From assembly GCA_002415085.1 (NCBI GenBank), contig DIBV01000001.1:310001-374000 (forward strand): DNA of 64,000 nucleotides, read 5' to 3'. Source of the stretch: Arsukibacterium sp. UBA5043. Its GTDB lineage: Bacteria > Pseudomonadota > Gammaproteobacteria > Enterobacterales > Alteromonadaceae. Below are positions 54,071 to 62,289 of the stretch, piece by piece. The notes under the pieces were generated by a model, which did no database searches, had not been told where the DNA came from, and was given only the letters and a program-made list of their open reading frames with translations. The translations under genes and the position numbers were made by a program. The first letter of the stretch is position 1. Each line of letters opens with the position of its first letter.

Positions 54071-55972
54071 TTACTCAATCTGTCCTCTGATTTCACCGCC
54101 AGGGAATGCCGGAGTATGGACATTAACATAATGACCACCGGCAGCTAACACAGCAAAGATGCTTTGAGTTAATGCCGCATCTGCCGGGGCCATCCAGCGA
54201 TTAACGTTGTCAGCATCTTGTTCAAGACCAAGCAATACCGGACCGTTTTCACCGGCTATACCGGTATGAATATGGGCGGCGGTCGCATCTGCAACACCTG
54301 ACGTCAGCACCTGGAGCTCCAGACTATAGTCACTTAATGCCACCAACGCATAGCCGTCTCCTGTAGCGGTTGTCGCGACAGCCGGCACTTCCTGCGCTCC
54401 GGATAACGGGAAGGTAAGCAGAGCGAAGTCATCACTGGAGATAATCTGACCCCGCAGCTCACCGCCCGGATTAGCCGGTGTATGCACATTGACGTAGTGG
54501 CCACCGGAGGCAAGCACTGCAAAAATGTCGGCATCCAGCAGGGTTTCGTCCGGGGTTACCCATTTGCCCGGGTTAGTCATATCCTGCTCAAGCGCAACTA
54601 ACACATCGCCATTTATGCCCACTCGGCCAGTATGAATATGCGCCATGGTGGCATCATCAACACCCTCGGTCAGTGCCACTAATTCCAGGGTATAATCGTC
54701 AGTATTCACCAGCGCGTAGCCATCGCCCGATGCCATCGTGGTAACAGCAGGTACTTCCTGAGCACCACTTAAACCAAAGGTCGCGAGTACAAAGTTGTCG
54801 GTTAAAATCTGGCCACGTAACTCACCGCCAGGGTTATCCGGAGTATGCACATTGACATAATGTCCACCTGAAGCCAGTACTGCAAAAGTCGCTTCATCAA
54901 TCTGGGTATCTTCCGGGGTCATCCAGGTACCCAGATCATTTGCAGATTGCACCAGACCTACCAACACATCACCGTTGTTACCAATACGGCCGGTATGAAT
55001 ATGCGCCATGGTGGCAAAATCGACCCCGTTAGTTACGGCAACAACTTCTACCCTATAATCGTCAGTATTAATCAAGGCATAGCCGTCCCCCGAAGCCTGA
55101 GTATTTACCATTGGCACTTCCTGCTGACCAGATAAGTCAAAGGTAGCTAGCACAAAGTTATCGGTTAGAATCTGGCCTCTCAGTTCGCCTGACGGATATT
55201 CAGGCGTGTGGACATTAACGTAGTGACCGCCGCCGGTCAGCACGTTAAAGGTCGCTTCATCAATCATGGTCTCAGCAGGTATAAGCCAAACTCCATCTTC
55301 CTCTGCTGCCTCCAGACCAACCAGTACATCTCCGTTAGTACCAACCCGGCCGGTATGAATATGGGCCATGGTTGCATCATCAACGCCTGTCGTGCGAACG
55401 GTCAGGGTAAGGTGATAATCGGTTTGATCTACTGCCGCATAGGCATAGCCAGTGGCCGCGGTTTCGACAGCTGGTACTTCCTGCTGACCGGATAGCGGGA
55501 AGGTGACAATCACTGTTTCATCGTTAACAATCTGGCCGCGTATCTCACCGTTCGGATAGTCAGTGGTATGCACATTGACGTACCACTCACCGTTTTGTAA
55601 ATCAGCTATCACGGCATCAGTAATATCGGTTTCGGCAAGGGTATAAATACCATTGGTGCCTGCACTGAATGCAAAAGCAACTTCACCGTTAAATCCTAAA
55701 TCACCATCATGAATATGAGCAGCTTCGACATTTTCAACATCAGACAAATCGACTGATGCCCGAATTTGTTTTAAATTTGCATCAAGCTCCACCGTGGCCG
55801 TTGCCATTTCATCGGTGATAACATTGGGTACTTGCTGAGCACCGGACAGACTGATATTAAAGGTTTGGGTCGCGGTAAATACCGGTGGCGGTTCAGGCAA
55901 GTCGTCGTCAGCGCCGTCAAAACAGCCTGCGAGCATAAAGAGCGGCAATATCAGATAAAGTAATTTTTTCAT
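54071..55972 (-). CDS. Lipoprotein with five CHRD repeats
   Basis: 633 residues. A lipoprotein signal with lipobox LAGC (Cys17) is followed by a short linker and five CHRD domains of about 120 residues, starting near 38, 157, 277, 397 and 517. Each begins with LSG-QEVP (for example PLSGQQEVPAVETAATG), has AHIHTG in the middle and ends HYVNVHTPxxPGGELRGQI. CHRD domains are named from chordin; their bacterial function is unknown, and the exposed His motifs may bind metal. AGGAG precedes the ATG at 55972. Probably an outer-membrane or surface lipoprotein. Confidence 0.92.
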   Translation of the reverse strand: MKKLLYLILPLFMLAGCFDGADDDLPEPPPVFTATQTFNISLSGAQQVPNVITDEMATATVELDANLKQIRASVDLSDVENVEAAHIHDGDLGFNGEVAFAFSAGTNGIYTLAETDITDAVIADLQNGEWYVNVHTTDYPNGEIRGQIVNDETVIVTFPLSGQQEVPAVETAATGYAYAAVDQTDYHLTLTVRTTGVDDATMAHIHTGRVGTNGDVLVGLEAAEEDGVWLIPAETMIDEATFNVLTGGGHYVNVHTPEYPSGELRGQILTDNFVLATFDLSGQQEVPMVNTQASGDGYALINTDDYRVEVVAVTNGVDFATMAHIHTGRIGNNGDVLVGLVQSANDLGTWMTPEDTQIDEATFAVLASGGHYVNVHTPDNPGGELRGQILTDNFVLATFGLSGAQEVPAVTTMASGDGYALVNTDDYTLELVALTEGVDDATMAHIHTGRVGINGDVLVALEQDMTNPGKWVTPDETLLDADIFAVLASGGHYVNVHTPANPGGELRGQIISSDDFALLTFPLSGAQEVPAVATTATGDGYALVALSDYSLELQVLTSGVADATAAHIHTGIAGENGPVLLGLEQDADNVNRWMAPADAALTQSIFAVLAAGGHYVNVHTPAFPGGEIRGQIE

Positions 55973-56229
55973 ATTCAAACTCCTTTAATTGAAGAAGAGT
56001 TCGTCATTAAGAACTCAGATCGTCACTGCATCTTCAGTTACGGCCGATTCATCGAAATAGAGACAAATAAATCAGATTGTGTACAATTATCCGAAAAATA
56101 AGGTTAAACAAGTGCTACCACTGGCAGGAAAAGCGGGTAAATTGCACGGCTACGATAACGGCATATCGAAAAATTTAACCGCAGCGCGAAGCCTGACCAT
56201 AAAAGACACTGATATAAGGGTAGTGCAAT

Positions 56230-56577
56230 ATGCCTGAGACTCAACCAGAATTAGCTGTACAACGTCAACTTGACGCTTACAACGCCAAAGATTTAGCGGC
56301 TTTTATCGCCTGCTATCACCCCGACATTGCTATATACCGGATGCCCGCTAGCACCCCTTCTCTGGTTAGTCGTGACGCCCTTGCTGCGTTTTACCAGACC
56401 GAGCGTTTTATGATCGCTGGGCTGCGTGCTGAGGTACTAAACAGAATGGTGGTGGGAAATAAGGTAATCGACCATGAAAGAGTATATGGCATAACGGAAC
56501 AACCCTATGAGGTAGTGGTGGTGTACCAAGTACAGGACGGCCTGATACTAAACGCCTGGTTTTATCCGGTAGCATAA
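56230..56577 (+). CDS. SnoaL/NTF2-like small protein
   Basis: 115 residues with the cone-shaped NTF2 fold: AVQRQLDAYNAKDLAAFIAC, YHPDIAIYRMP, GLRAEVLNRMVVGNKVIDHE and VVVYQVQDGLILNAWFYP. Proteins of this type are steroid-isomerase-like, SnoaL-like or unassigned; there is no complete set of catalytic residues to choose among them. AAGGG lies nine bases upstream of the ATG. A lone gene with no informative neighbours. Confidence 0.75.
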   Translation: MPETQPELAVQRQLDAYNAKDLAAFIACYHPDIAIYRMPASTPSLVSRDALAAFYQTERFMIAGLRAEVLNRMVVGNKVIDHERVYGITEQPYEVVVVYQVQDGLILNAWFYPVA

Positions 56578-56632
56578 GTGCTCTCTGGCAGATGCAATAG
56601 CCTGAGCAAGGCTTAATATCAATCGTAATTAA

Positions 56633-57094
56633 TTATTTATCTTCAGATAAATTTACCATTGTTTTAGCTGACGTTAACATTCGTAAAGTCACAAAGGTCA
56701 GTACGCTTAACACCAGCGCAATTTCCAGCCGTCCGGCGGCAACCGACAGCCCCATAGCACCGGTTAACCACAAACTGGCTGCAGTAGCGGTGCCGCGGAC
56801 ATAACTTTCACCTTTGACAACATTCTTCAGGATAGCGCCGCCACCGATAAAGCCAATACCGGTAATAATACCTTCCATTACCCGCGAGACTGCTTCGGCA
56901 GAGTCTAAAATTTCCTGACCAACCAGCATATAACCACAGGCCGCCACGGCAACCAGCGGAAAGGTGCGAAGGCCGGCCGAGCGCTCGTGTTTTTCCCGGT
57001 CCCAACCTATGGGTACCGCAAGTATAAAAGCAATCAGCATGTCACGAATATGTAATGCGGCAATAGTCCAGTCTATCTCCGGGATTAAGTTCAT
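56633..57094 (-). CDS. MgtC/SapB family membrane protein
   Basis: 153 residues, four to five membrane helices. MLIAFILAVPIGWDREKHER and AGLRTFPLVAVAACGYMLVG are the conserved start; GIITGIGFIGGGAILKNVVK and VRGTATAASLWLTGAMGLSV complete the SapB domain. MgtC of Salmonella modulates the F-ATPase and magnesium starvation; this shorter type lacks the soluble C-terminal domain, so its role may differ. A lone gene on the minus strand, before rimO. Confidence 0.85.
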   Translation of the reverse strand: MNLIPEIDWTIAALHIRDMLIAFILAVPIGWDREKHERSAGLRTFPLVAVAACGYMLVGQEILDSAEAVSRVMEGIITGIGFIGGGAILKNVVKGESYVRGTATAASLWLTGAMGLSVAAGRLEIALVLSVLTFVTLRMLTSAKTMVNLSEDK

Positions 57095-57199
57095 AGGTTT
57101 CGGCTACCTGACTGATTTATCGTCAATTAAACATAGCATAGTGTCTGGCTGCTGATAGTTAAACACGTTCACCGAGTGGTAATAGAGGATTTTTTTGTA

Positions 57200-57225
57200 A
57201 AACAGGCAGCCGAAGCTGCCTGTTT
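57200..57225 (-). terminator. UUCG-capped terminator of rimO
   Basis: Minus strand: AAACAGGCAGC, loop TTCG, GCTGCCTGTTT, an 11-bp perfect stem closed by the very stable C(UUCG)G loop, then TTTT. It starts 21 bp after the rimO stop. Confidence 0.8.
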
Positions 57226-57246
57226 CACGTTTTTTTTGATAAACGC

Positions 57247-58650
57247 TTATTCAGCGATTGACGCCCATAAGTCATATTCGTCGGCTTCTTCGACAACGGC
57301 ATCGATAATGTCGCCTGGTTTAACAATGGTTAAGCCGTTTAAGTACACCGCGCCGTCAATTTCCGGGGCGTCGGCAAAGCTTCGGCCAATGGCACCTTCT
57401 TCATCAACTTCGTCAATCAGTACTTTAATGGTCTTGCCAATTTTGCTTTGTAATCGCGCTGCGCTGATTGCCTGCTGTTTCTGCATAAAGCGGTGGTAGC
57501 GCTCTTCCATCACATCATCCGGCACCGGATCGGCCAGCTCGTTGGCTTTAGCGCCCACTACCGGGCTGTATTTAAAGCAGCCAACGCGATCAAGCTGCGC
57601 TTCGTCTAACCAATCGAGCAACATCTGGAAATCTTCTTCCGTTTCGCCCGGAAAGCCGACAATAAAGGTTGAGCGAATGGTTAGCTCAGGGCAAATCTGG
57701 CGCCATTTTTTAATCCGCTCTAATACCCGCTCAGCCTGACCGGGGCGTTTCATCAGCTTTAAAATCCGCGGGCTGGCATGCTGAAACGGAATATCTAAAT
57801 AAGGCAGAACTTTGCCAGCGGCCATTAACGGAATAATGTCATCCACATGCGGGTAGGGGTAAACATAGTGCAGGCGCACCCAAATGCCCATTTCACCTAA
57901 AGCCTCACACAAGGACTGCATAGAGGTTTTTACCGGCGCGCCGTTCCAGAAACCGGTGCGGTATTTGACATCCACACCATAAGCGCTGGTGTCCTGAGAA
58001 ATTACCAGTAACTCTTTAACGCCGGCATTTTTTAAGCGCTGCGCTTCATCCAGCACCTCACCGACCGGTCGGCTGACTAAATCGCCACGCATTGACGGAA
58101 TAATGCAAAAGGTACAGCGATGGTTACAGCCTTCAGATATTTTTAAATACGCATAATGCTTGGGTGTTAATTTAACGCCATGGTCTGGCACCAGCATGGT
58201 AAAGGGGTCGTATTTTGGCTTGGGTACAAACTCATGTACCTGCTTTAATACATTTTCATAGCTGTGCGGGCCGGTAATACCCAGCACGTTAGGGTGCACC
58301 TGGCGAATTTCATCTTCCCGCGCGCCCAGGCAACCGGTAACGATAACTTTGCCGTTTTCTGCCAGTGCCTCACCAATAGTATCTAACGATTCCTGCACGG
58401 CAGAATCAATAAAACCACAGGTATTAACAATAACCAACTGGGCATCATCGTAGCTGGGGACAATATTGTAACCCTCGCTCTTTAATTGGGTCAGAATACG
58501 CTCAGAGTCAACCAGGTTTTTTGGACAGCCCAATGACACAAAACCAATGGTATTGCCGTTATTGGCAGCGGGTTTTGCCTGCTCTGCCAGCGCTTTGGCA
58601 GGGGTATCCAGGGTGGTGGTTTGGCTTGGGTCAAAGGTTTGTACTGTCAT
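57247..58650 (-). CDS. rimO: Ribosomal protein S12 methylthiotransferase
   Basis: 467-residue radical-SAM enzyme that adds a methylthio group to Asp of ribosomal protein S12. The N-terminal UPF0004 domain has three cysteines ([22 protein letters not shown]); the radical SAM core has [15 protein letters not shown], binding the [4Fe-4S] cluster; [15 protein letters not shown] is conserved; and a C-terminal TRAM domain binds RNA or protein. MiaB, the closest relative, differs in these motifs. A lone gene with its own terminator. Confidence 0.96.
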   Translation of the reverse strand: MTVQTFDPSQTTTLDTPAKALAEQAKPAANNGNTIGFVSLGCPKNLVDSERILTQLKSEGYNIVPSYDDAQLVIVNTCGFIDSAVQESLDTIGEALAENGKVIVTGCLGAREDEIRQVHPNVLGITGPHSYENVLKQVHEFVPKPKYDPFTMLVPDHGVKLTPKHYAYLKISEGCNHRCTFCIIPSMRGDLVSRPVGEVLDEAQRLKNAGVKELLVISQDTSAYGVDVKYRTGFWNGAPVKTSMQSLCEALGEMGIWVRLHYVYPYPHVDDIIPLMAAGKVLPYLDIPFQHASPRILKLMKRPGQAERVLERIKKWRQICPELTIRSTFIVGFPGETEEDFQMLLDWLDEAQLDRVGCFKYSPVVGAKANELADPVPDDVMEERYHRFMQKQQAISAARLQSKIGKTIKVLIDEVDEEGAIGRSFADAPEIDGAVYLNGLTIVKPGDIIDAVVEEADEYDLWASIAE

Positions 58651-58838
58651 AGTGTCTCTGTATTAAGGCGCAGCCTGAAAAAAGTCGGCGGATTATACCT
58701 GAAAGTCGGGTAAGAAACAGGTGTTACTGTATGAATTTTAGCCAATGTGGGTTTATTTCCGTGCACCGAAGCAGATCTGGTCAATACTGTTAACTGTATA
58801 GTCAATGGTGACAGATAACTAAACCAGACGGAGAGAAT

Positions 58839-59840
58839 ATGATTAATGCATATGCGGCAATGGCAGAGAAAGGCAAACTTGAGCCCTGGCAGTATGATCC
58901 AGGTAAACTCGGCCGGCAAGAGGTGGAAATTGCGGTCGATTACTGCGGGATCTGCCACTCAGATATCTCAATGTTGAATAACGAATGGGGAATGTCTTCG
59001 TATCCGCTGGTGGCAGGGCATGAAGTAGTGGGCAGAATTTCTGCTGTTGGCTCTGATGTCACCCATTTAAAACAGGGACAGGTAGTCGGGCTTGGCTGGC
59101 AGTCAGATTACTGCAACGTGTGCAGCACCTGTGGCAGCGGCGATCATAACCTGTGCAGTAGTGCTGAAAGCACCATTGTCGGCCGCCATGGCGGTTTTGC
59201 CGACAAAGTGCGCGCTAACGCCAGTGCAGTCATCCCTTTACCTGAAGGGATGGATGCAAAAACTGCCGGCCCCCTGTTTTGTGGTGGTATTACCGTGTTT
59301 AACCCTATGGTGCAGTTTGACGTCAAGCCCACTGATAAAGTGGCAGTAATTGGCATTGGCGGCCTGGGCCATATTGGCTTGCAGTTTCTACGGGCCTGGG
59401 GCTGTGAAGTGACCGCTTTTACTTCCAGCGACAGTAAAATGACTGAAGCAAAAAAATTGGGTGCCCATCATTGCATTAATTCCCGCAGCGAAGCTGATAT
59501 TGAAAAGGCGGCAGGCCAATTTGACTTTATTATCTCCACCGTCAATGTAAAACTGGACTGGAATTTATATTTGTCGACGCTTAAAGCCAAAGGCCGGCTG
59601 CATTTTGTCGGTGCAACATTAGAGCCTTTAGATATTGGGGTGTTTAATTTAATTATGGCGCAGCGTAGTGTGTCAGGCTCGCCAGTGGGCAGCCCGGCAA
59701 CAATAGCAAAAATGTTGGATTTTGCGGTCCAGCATGACATCAAGCCGGTAGTGGAAACGTTTAAATTTAATCAGATTAATGACGCGCTGGCGCACTTAGA
59801 AAGTGGTAAAGCCCGCTATAGGATTGTGCTGGAACGCTAG
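58839..59840 (+). CDS. ahr: Zinc-dependent alcohol/aldehyde dehydrogenase, Ahr (YjgB)-like
   Basis: 333 residues, NADP(H)-dependent medium-chain dehydrogenase that reduces aldehydes to alcohols. The catalytic zinc ligands are Cys in VDYCGICHSD, His in AGHEVVG and Cys in GPLFCGG; the structural zinc uses four Cys in YCNVCSTCGSGDHNLC; the nucleotide motif is GIGGLGHIGLQF. Closest by pattern to E. coli Ahr, which reduces C3-C16 aldehydes. GGAGAGAA lies before the ATG. A lone gene with a bidirectional terminator downstream. Confidence 0.88.
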   Translation: MINAYAAMAEKGKLEPWQYDPGKLGRQEVEIAVDYCGICHSDISMLNNEWGMSSYPLVAGHEVVGRISAVGSDVTHLKQGQVVGLGWQSDYCNVCSTCGSGDHNLCSSAESTIVGRHGGFADKVRANASAVIPLPEGMDAKTAGPLFCGGITVFNPMVQFDVKPTDKVAVIGIGGLGHIGLQFLRAWGCEVTAFTSSDSKMTEAKKLGAHHCINSRSEADIEKAAGQFDFIISTVNVKLDWNLYLSTLKAKGRLHFVGATLEPLDIGVFNLIMAQRSVSGSPVGSPATIAKMLDFAVQHDIKPVVETFKFNQINDALAHLESGKARYRIVLER

Positions 59841-59850
59841 GCTTATAATA

Positions 59851-59879
59851 AAAACGCCGGGTAAATTACCCGGCGTTTT
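59851..59879. terminator. Bidirectional terminator between the dehydrogenase and DUF1993 genes
   Basis: AAAACGCCGGGTAA and TTACCCGGCGTTTT form a 14-bp perfect stem with a one-base gap, with A-runs on the left and T-runs on the right, so it works on both strands. Confidence 0.9.
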
Positions 59880-59898
59880 ATACGTAAATTTCAGAAAT

Positions 59899-60411
59899 TT
59901 AAGATTTGTAAGGCAAGGCACCCAGATAATCTTTTTTACCCACGTCTACGCCATTGTGGCGCAAAATGGCGTAACTGGTGGTGATATGAAAATAGACATT
60001 AGGCATAACATGCTGAATTAAGAAATCATATCCGTCTAAATATTTCCCTTCCCAGCGAGGCTGGCTAACATGTTGCGTGGCAGCATGATCAAAGTCTGCC
60101 TTTGTAAAGCTGGCCAGATAATCAATGGTATCCTTAATGCGTTGCTGCAACTGCGCTAAATTAACTTCGTCATCTGCATGCTTTGGCGCACTGTCTACCT
60201 GGCCGGTTAAGCGTGCTGCGCCAAGTTTAGCGCTGTCGCAGGCAATTTGTACCTGGCGGATAAGGGGAAACTGATCCGGTGCCAGCCGGGCGTTTAACAA
60301 TACCGTGACATCAAACTTTTTCTGCTCCGCATAAGCGGCGCCTTTATCCAGAATCGCGCTGAGATTTTTCAACATTTTGCTATTTTGCACTACGGTCAAA
60401 TCGTAAAACAT
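59899..60411 (-). CDS. DUF1993 family protein
   Basis: 170 residues, cytosolic, helical. The family motifs are visible: MLKNLSAILDKGAAYAEQKK, RLAPDQFPLIRQVQIACD, and YDFLIQHVMPNVYFHITTSY near the end. The structure resembles DinB-like four-helix bundles, which often bind a metal through His residues; HV..FH..T near residue 140 fits this. No enzymatic function is known. GAGGG lies seven bases before the ATG. Confidence 0.85.
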   Translation of the reverse strand: MFYDLTVVQNSKMLKNLSAILDKGAAYAEQKKFDVTVLLNARLAPDQFPLIRQVQIACDSAKLGAARLTGQVDSAPKHADDEVNLAQLQQRIKDTIDYLASFTKADFDHAATQHVSQPRWEGKYLDGYDFLIQHVMPNVYFHITTSYAILRHNGVDVGKKDYLGALPYKS

Positions 60412-60596
60412 GGTGTGGCCCTCTGGCTTAGTTCATTAAACGCTATATTGCTGAGTTTGGGGTTATACATCATTAGGGCAAGGCTCGGCAGGGATTATAT
60501 TTTCAGCAATGGTAGCGCTGATTTTTTATTTTTTGCTAATGTAGCAGGCGAACGGTTAGTATGAATTAAATTAACCTTAGGATAAGACGTCAGTCC

Positions 60597-62237
60597 ATGG
60601 AACAGGAAGAGCTTACCGCCTTAACTAAACTTAATGTACTAATCATAGATGATCAGATACTGGTACAGAATGTCATTAAATCAGCGCTGTTTGAGCTGGG
60701 TATAGAAAACATTAAATGTGCTGAAAATGCGTATTATGCGCTGCGATTATGCGAAGAAACGACCTTTCATGTGGTAATTTGTGCTTTTAATGTGCAAAGC
60801 GATAAAGATGGTTTTCATTTGCTCGAAGAGCTGAAATTTAAGCGCCATGTCACCAAATGTACGGTGCTGATTTTTTTAAGTGCCGAAACCAGTGAAGACT
60901 TAGTAAACAGTATTGTTGAACTTCAGCCGGATGATTTCTGGGTAAAGCCATTAAGTAGCAAGCATGTTCAAAACAGGTTGCCAGTAACCCTGGAAGTAAA
61001 ACGCACCTTATTTAACGTATATCAGGCGATAGACCGGCAAGACTACAGTAAAGCCATATACTTTGCCGAGCGCCATTTACTTAATGTTGGTTTGAACAAA
61101 TACCATCTGCAAATGAAACGGTTAAAAGGCGAATGTTTGCTTAATTTACGTGAGTTTGCCGAGGCAGCCAGATACTACGACGACTTGCTTAAGGCTCATC
61201 ACAAAGTGTCCTGGGTGTATCTGGGCTACATTAAGGCTTTATTGCAACAAGATAAGCTTGCTGATATTCAAGAATTGCTACAACAGCTTACTGATAAAAC
61301 CGATACCCGTTTCGCTACTTATGACATGTTGGCGCATTACTACATCGGTAAAGAAGACTATCAGCAAGCGTACACTGAGATAAAAAAAGCCAGCCGGCTG
61401 GCACCGCGCAATATCGAACGCAATAAACGCGTACTCGATTTAGCAAGACTAAATCATGATCATGCCGGCCAGTACCATGCCACCATCGCTATGGCTAAGT
61501 TCGCCAGAAACTCCATCCATGATTCACCATTATTGCGCCTGAATGTGGTGCGCTCAGCGATCGATTATGCTACTACTCTGGATAAAGCTGATGCGTTAAA
61601 AGTGCTCAGTCAGGCAGATTTATTATTAACTGAGCTGGAAAAACAGTTACCGCTGGCCGCTCAGCTGAAAGAGCAGCTTTTGGTGGTCAGAGCGCGATTA
61701 CACACCGCCAGAGAAGAGCGGCCAAAAGCAGAAAGCATTGTTGATAATCATTTGAGTTTACGACCCACTACGTCGGTAGAAGATAACCTTGATAAAGTGA
61801 AAGCCTTGCACGAGTTGGGCCGGCGGGAAGAAGCGGTAAACCTGCTTGATGCCATTAAGCGCCAAATCGCCGGTAATGGCCTGACCAACCAGGTAGTGAG
61901 CAAGTATATTGAACAGGAAGCAGCCGAGCGTACCGCAATACATTTTACCCCACAGCAGTTAAACCGGATGGCCGTAGAGTTTTTTAAGCGCAATAAATTT
62001 AATGCCGCGCTCAACTCGTTAGAGCAAGCGTACTCATTAACACCGAATAATATGAACGTGGCGTTGAACATTCTGAAAGTACTGGTGGCGATGCAAGATC
62101 AGGCGCCTTTAGATGAAGGCTGTATTGCGTTGGCAAAAAGCATCAGGCAACAATTGCAGTACGCAGAACTGATGGAGTCTGAGCAACAAAAAATATTTGA
62201 GCATTACCAACAGCAGTTGCAATCCGTTTTAGCCTGA
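60597..62237 (+). CDS. Receiver-like protein with TPR repeats, phospho-acceptor missing
   Basis: 546 residues. Residues 12-125 are a CheY-type receiver: LIIDDQ (acidic pair at 18-19), the hydroxyl residue in IFLSAE and the conserved Lys117 in WVKPLS are kept, but the phospho-acceptor Asp of the normal C-D-Y-N pattern is Ala63 (VVICAFNVQSDKDG). It is therefore probably a pseudo-receiver. The remainder is a TPR array (for example LNVGLNKYHLQMKRLKGECL and AYTEIKKASRLAPRNIERNK). It may act as a scaffold rather than a phospho-relay output. No histidine kinase is adjacent. Confidence 0.85.
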   Translation: MEQEELTALTKLNVLIIDDQILVQNVIKSALFELGIENIKCAENAYYALRLCEETTFHVVICAFNVQSDKDGFHLLEELKFKRHVTKCTVLIFLSAETSEDLVNSIVELQPDDFWVKPLSSKHVQNRLPVTLEVKRTLFNVYQAIDRQDYSKAIYFAERHLLNVGLNKYHLQMKRLKGECLLNLREFAEAARYYDDLLKAHHKVSWVYLGYIKALLQQDKLADIQELLQQLTDKTDTRFATYDMLAHYYIGKEDYQQAYTEIKKASRLAPRNIERNKRVLDLARLNHDHAGQYHATIAMAKFARNSIHDSPLLRLNVVRSAIDYATTLDKADALKVLSQADLLLTELEKQLPLAAQLKEQLLVVRARLHTAREERPKAESIVDNHLSLRPTTSVEDNLDKVKALHELGRREEAVNLLDAIKRQIAGNGLTNQVVSKYIEQEAAERTAIHFTPQQLNRMAVEFFKRNKFNAALNSLEQAYSLTPNNMNVALNILKVLVAMQDQAPLDEGCIALAKSIRQQLQYAELMESEQQKIFEHYQQQLQSVLA

Positions 62238-62246
62238 GTAGTCAGC

Positions 62247-62273
62247 TCACTGCCAGCCAGAAGCTGGCAGTGA
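62247..62273. terminator. Hairpin between convergent TPR and RND genes
   Basis: TCACTGCCAGC pairs with GCTGGCAGTGA (11 bp, five-base loop CAGAA) in the short gap between the convergent stops. There is no T-run, so termination may need Rho; its place argues for a terminator. Confidence 0.55.
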
Positions 62274-62289
62274 TTCACGCGGCAAGTTT

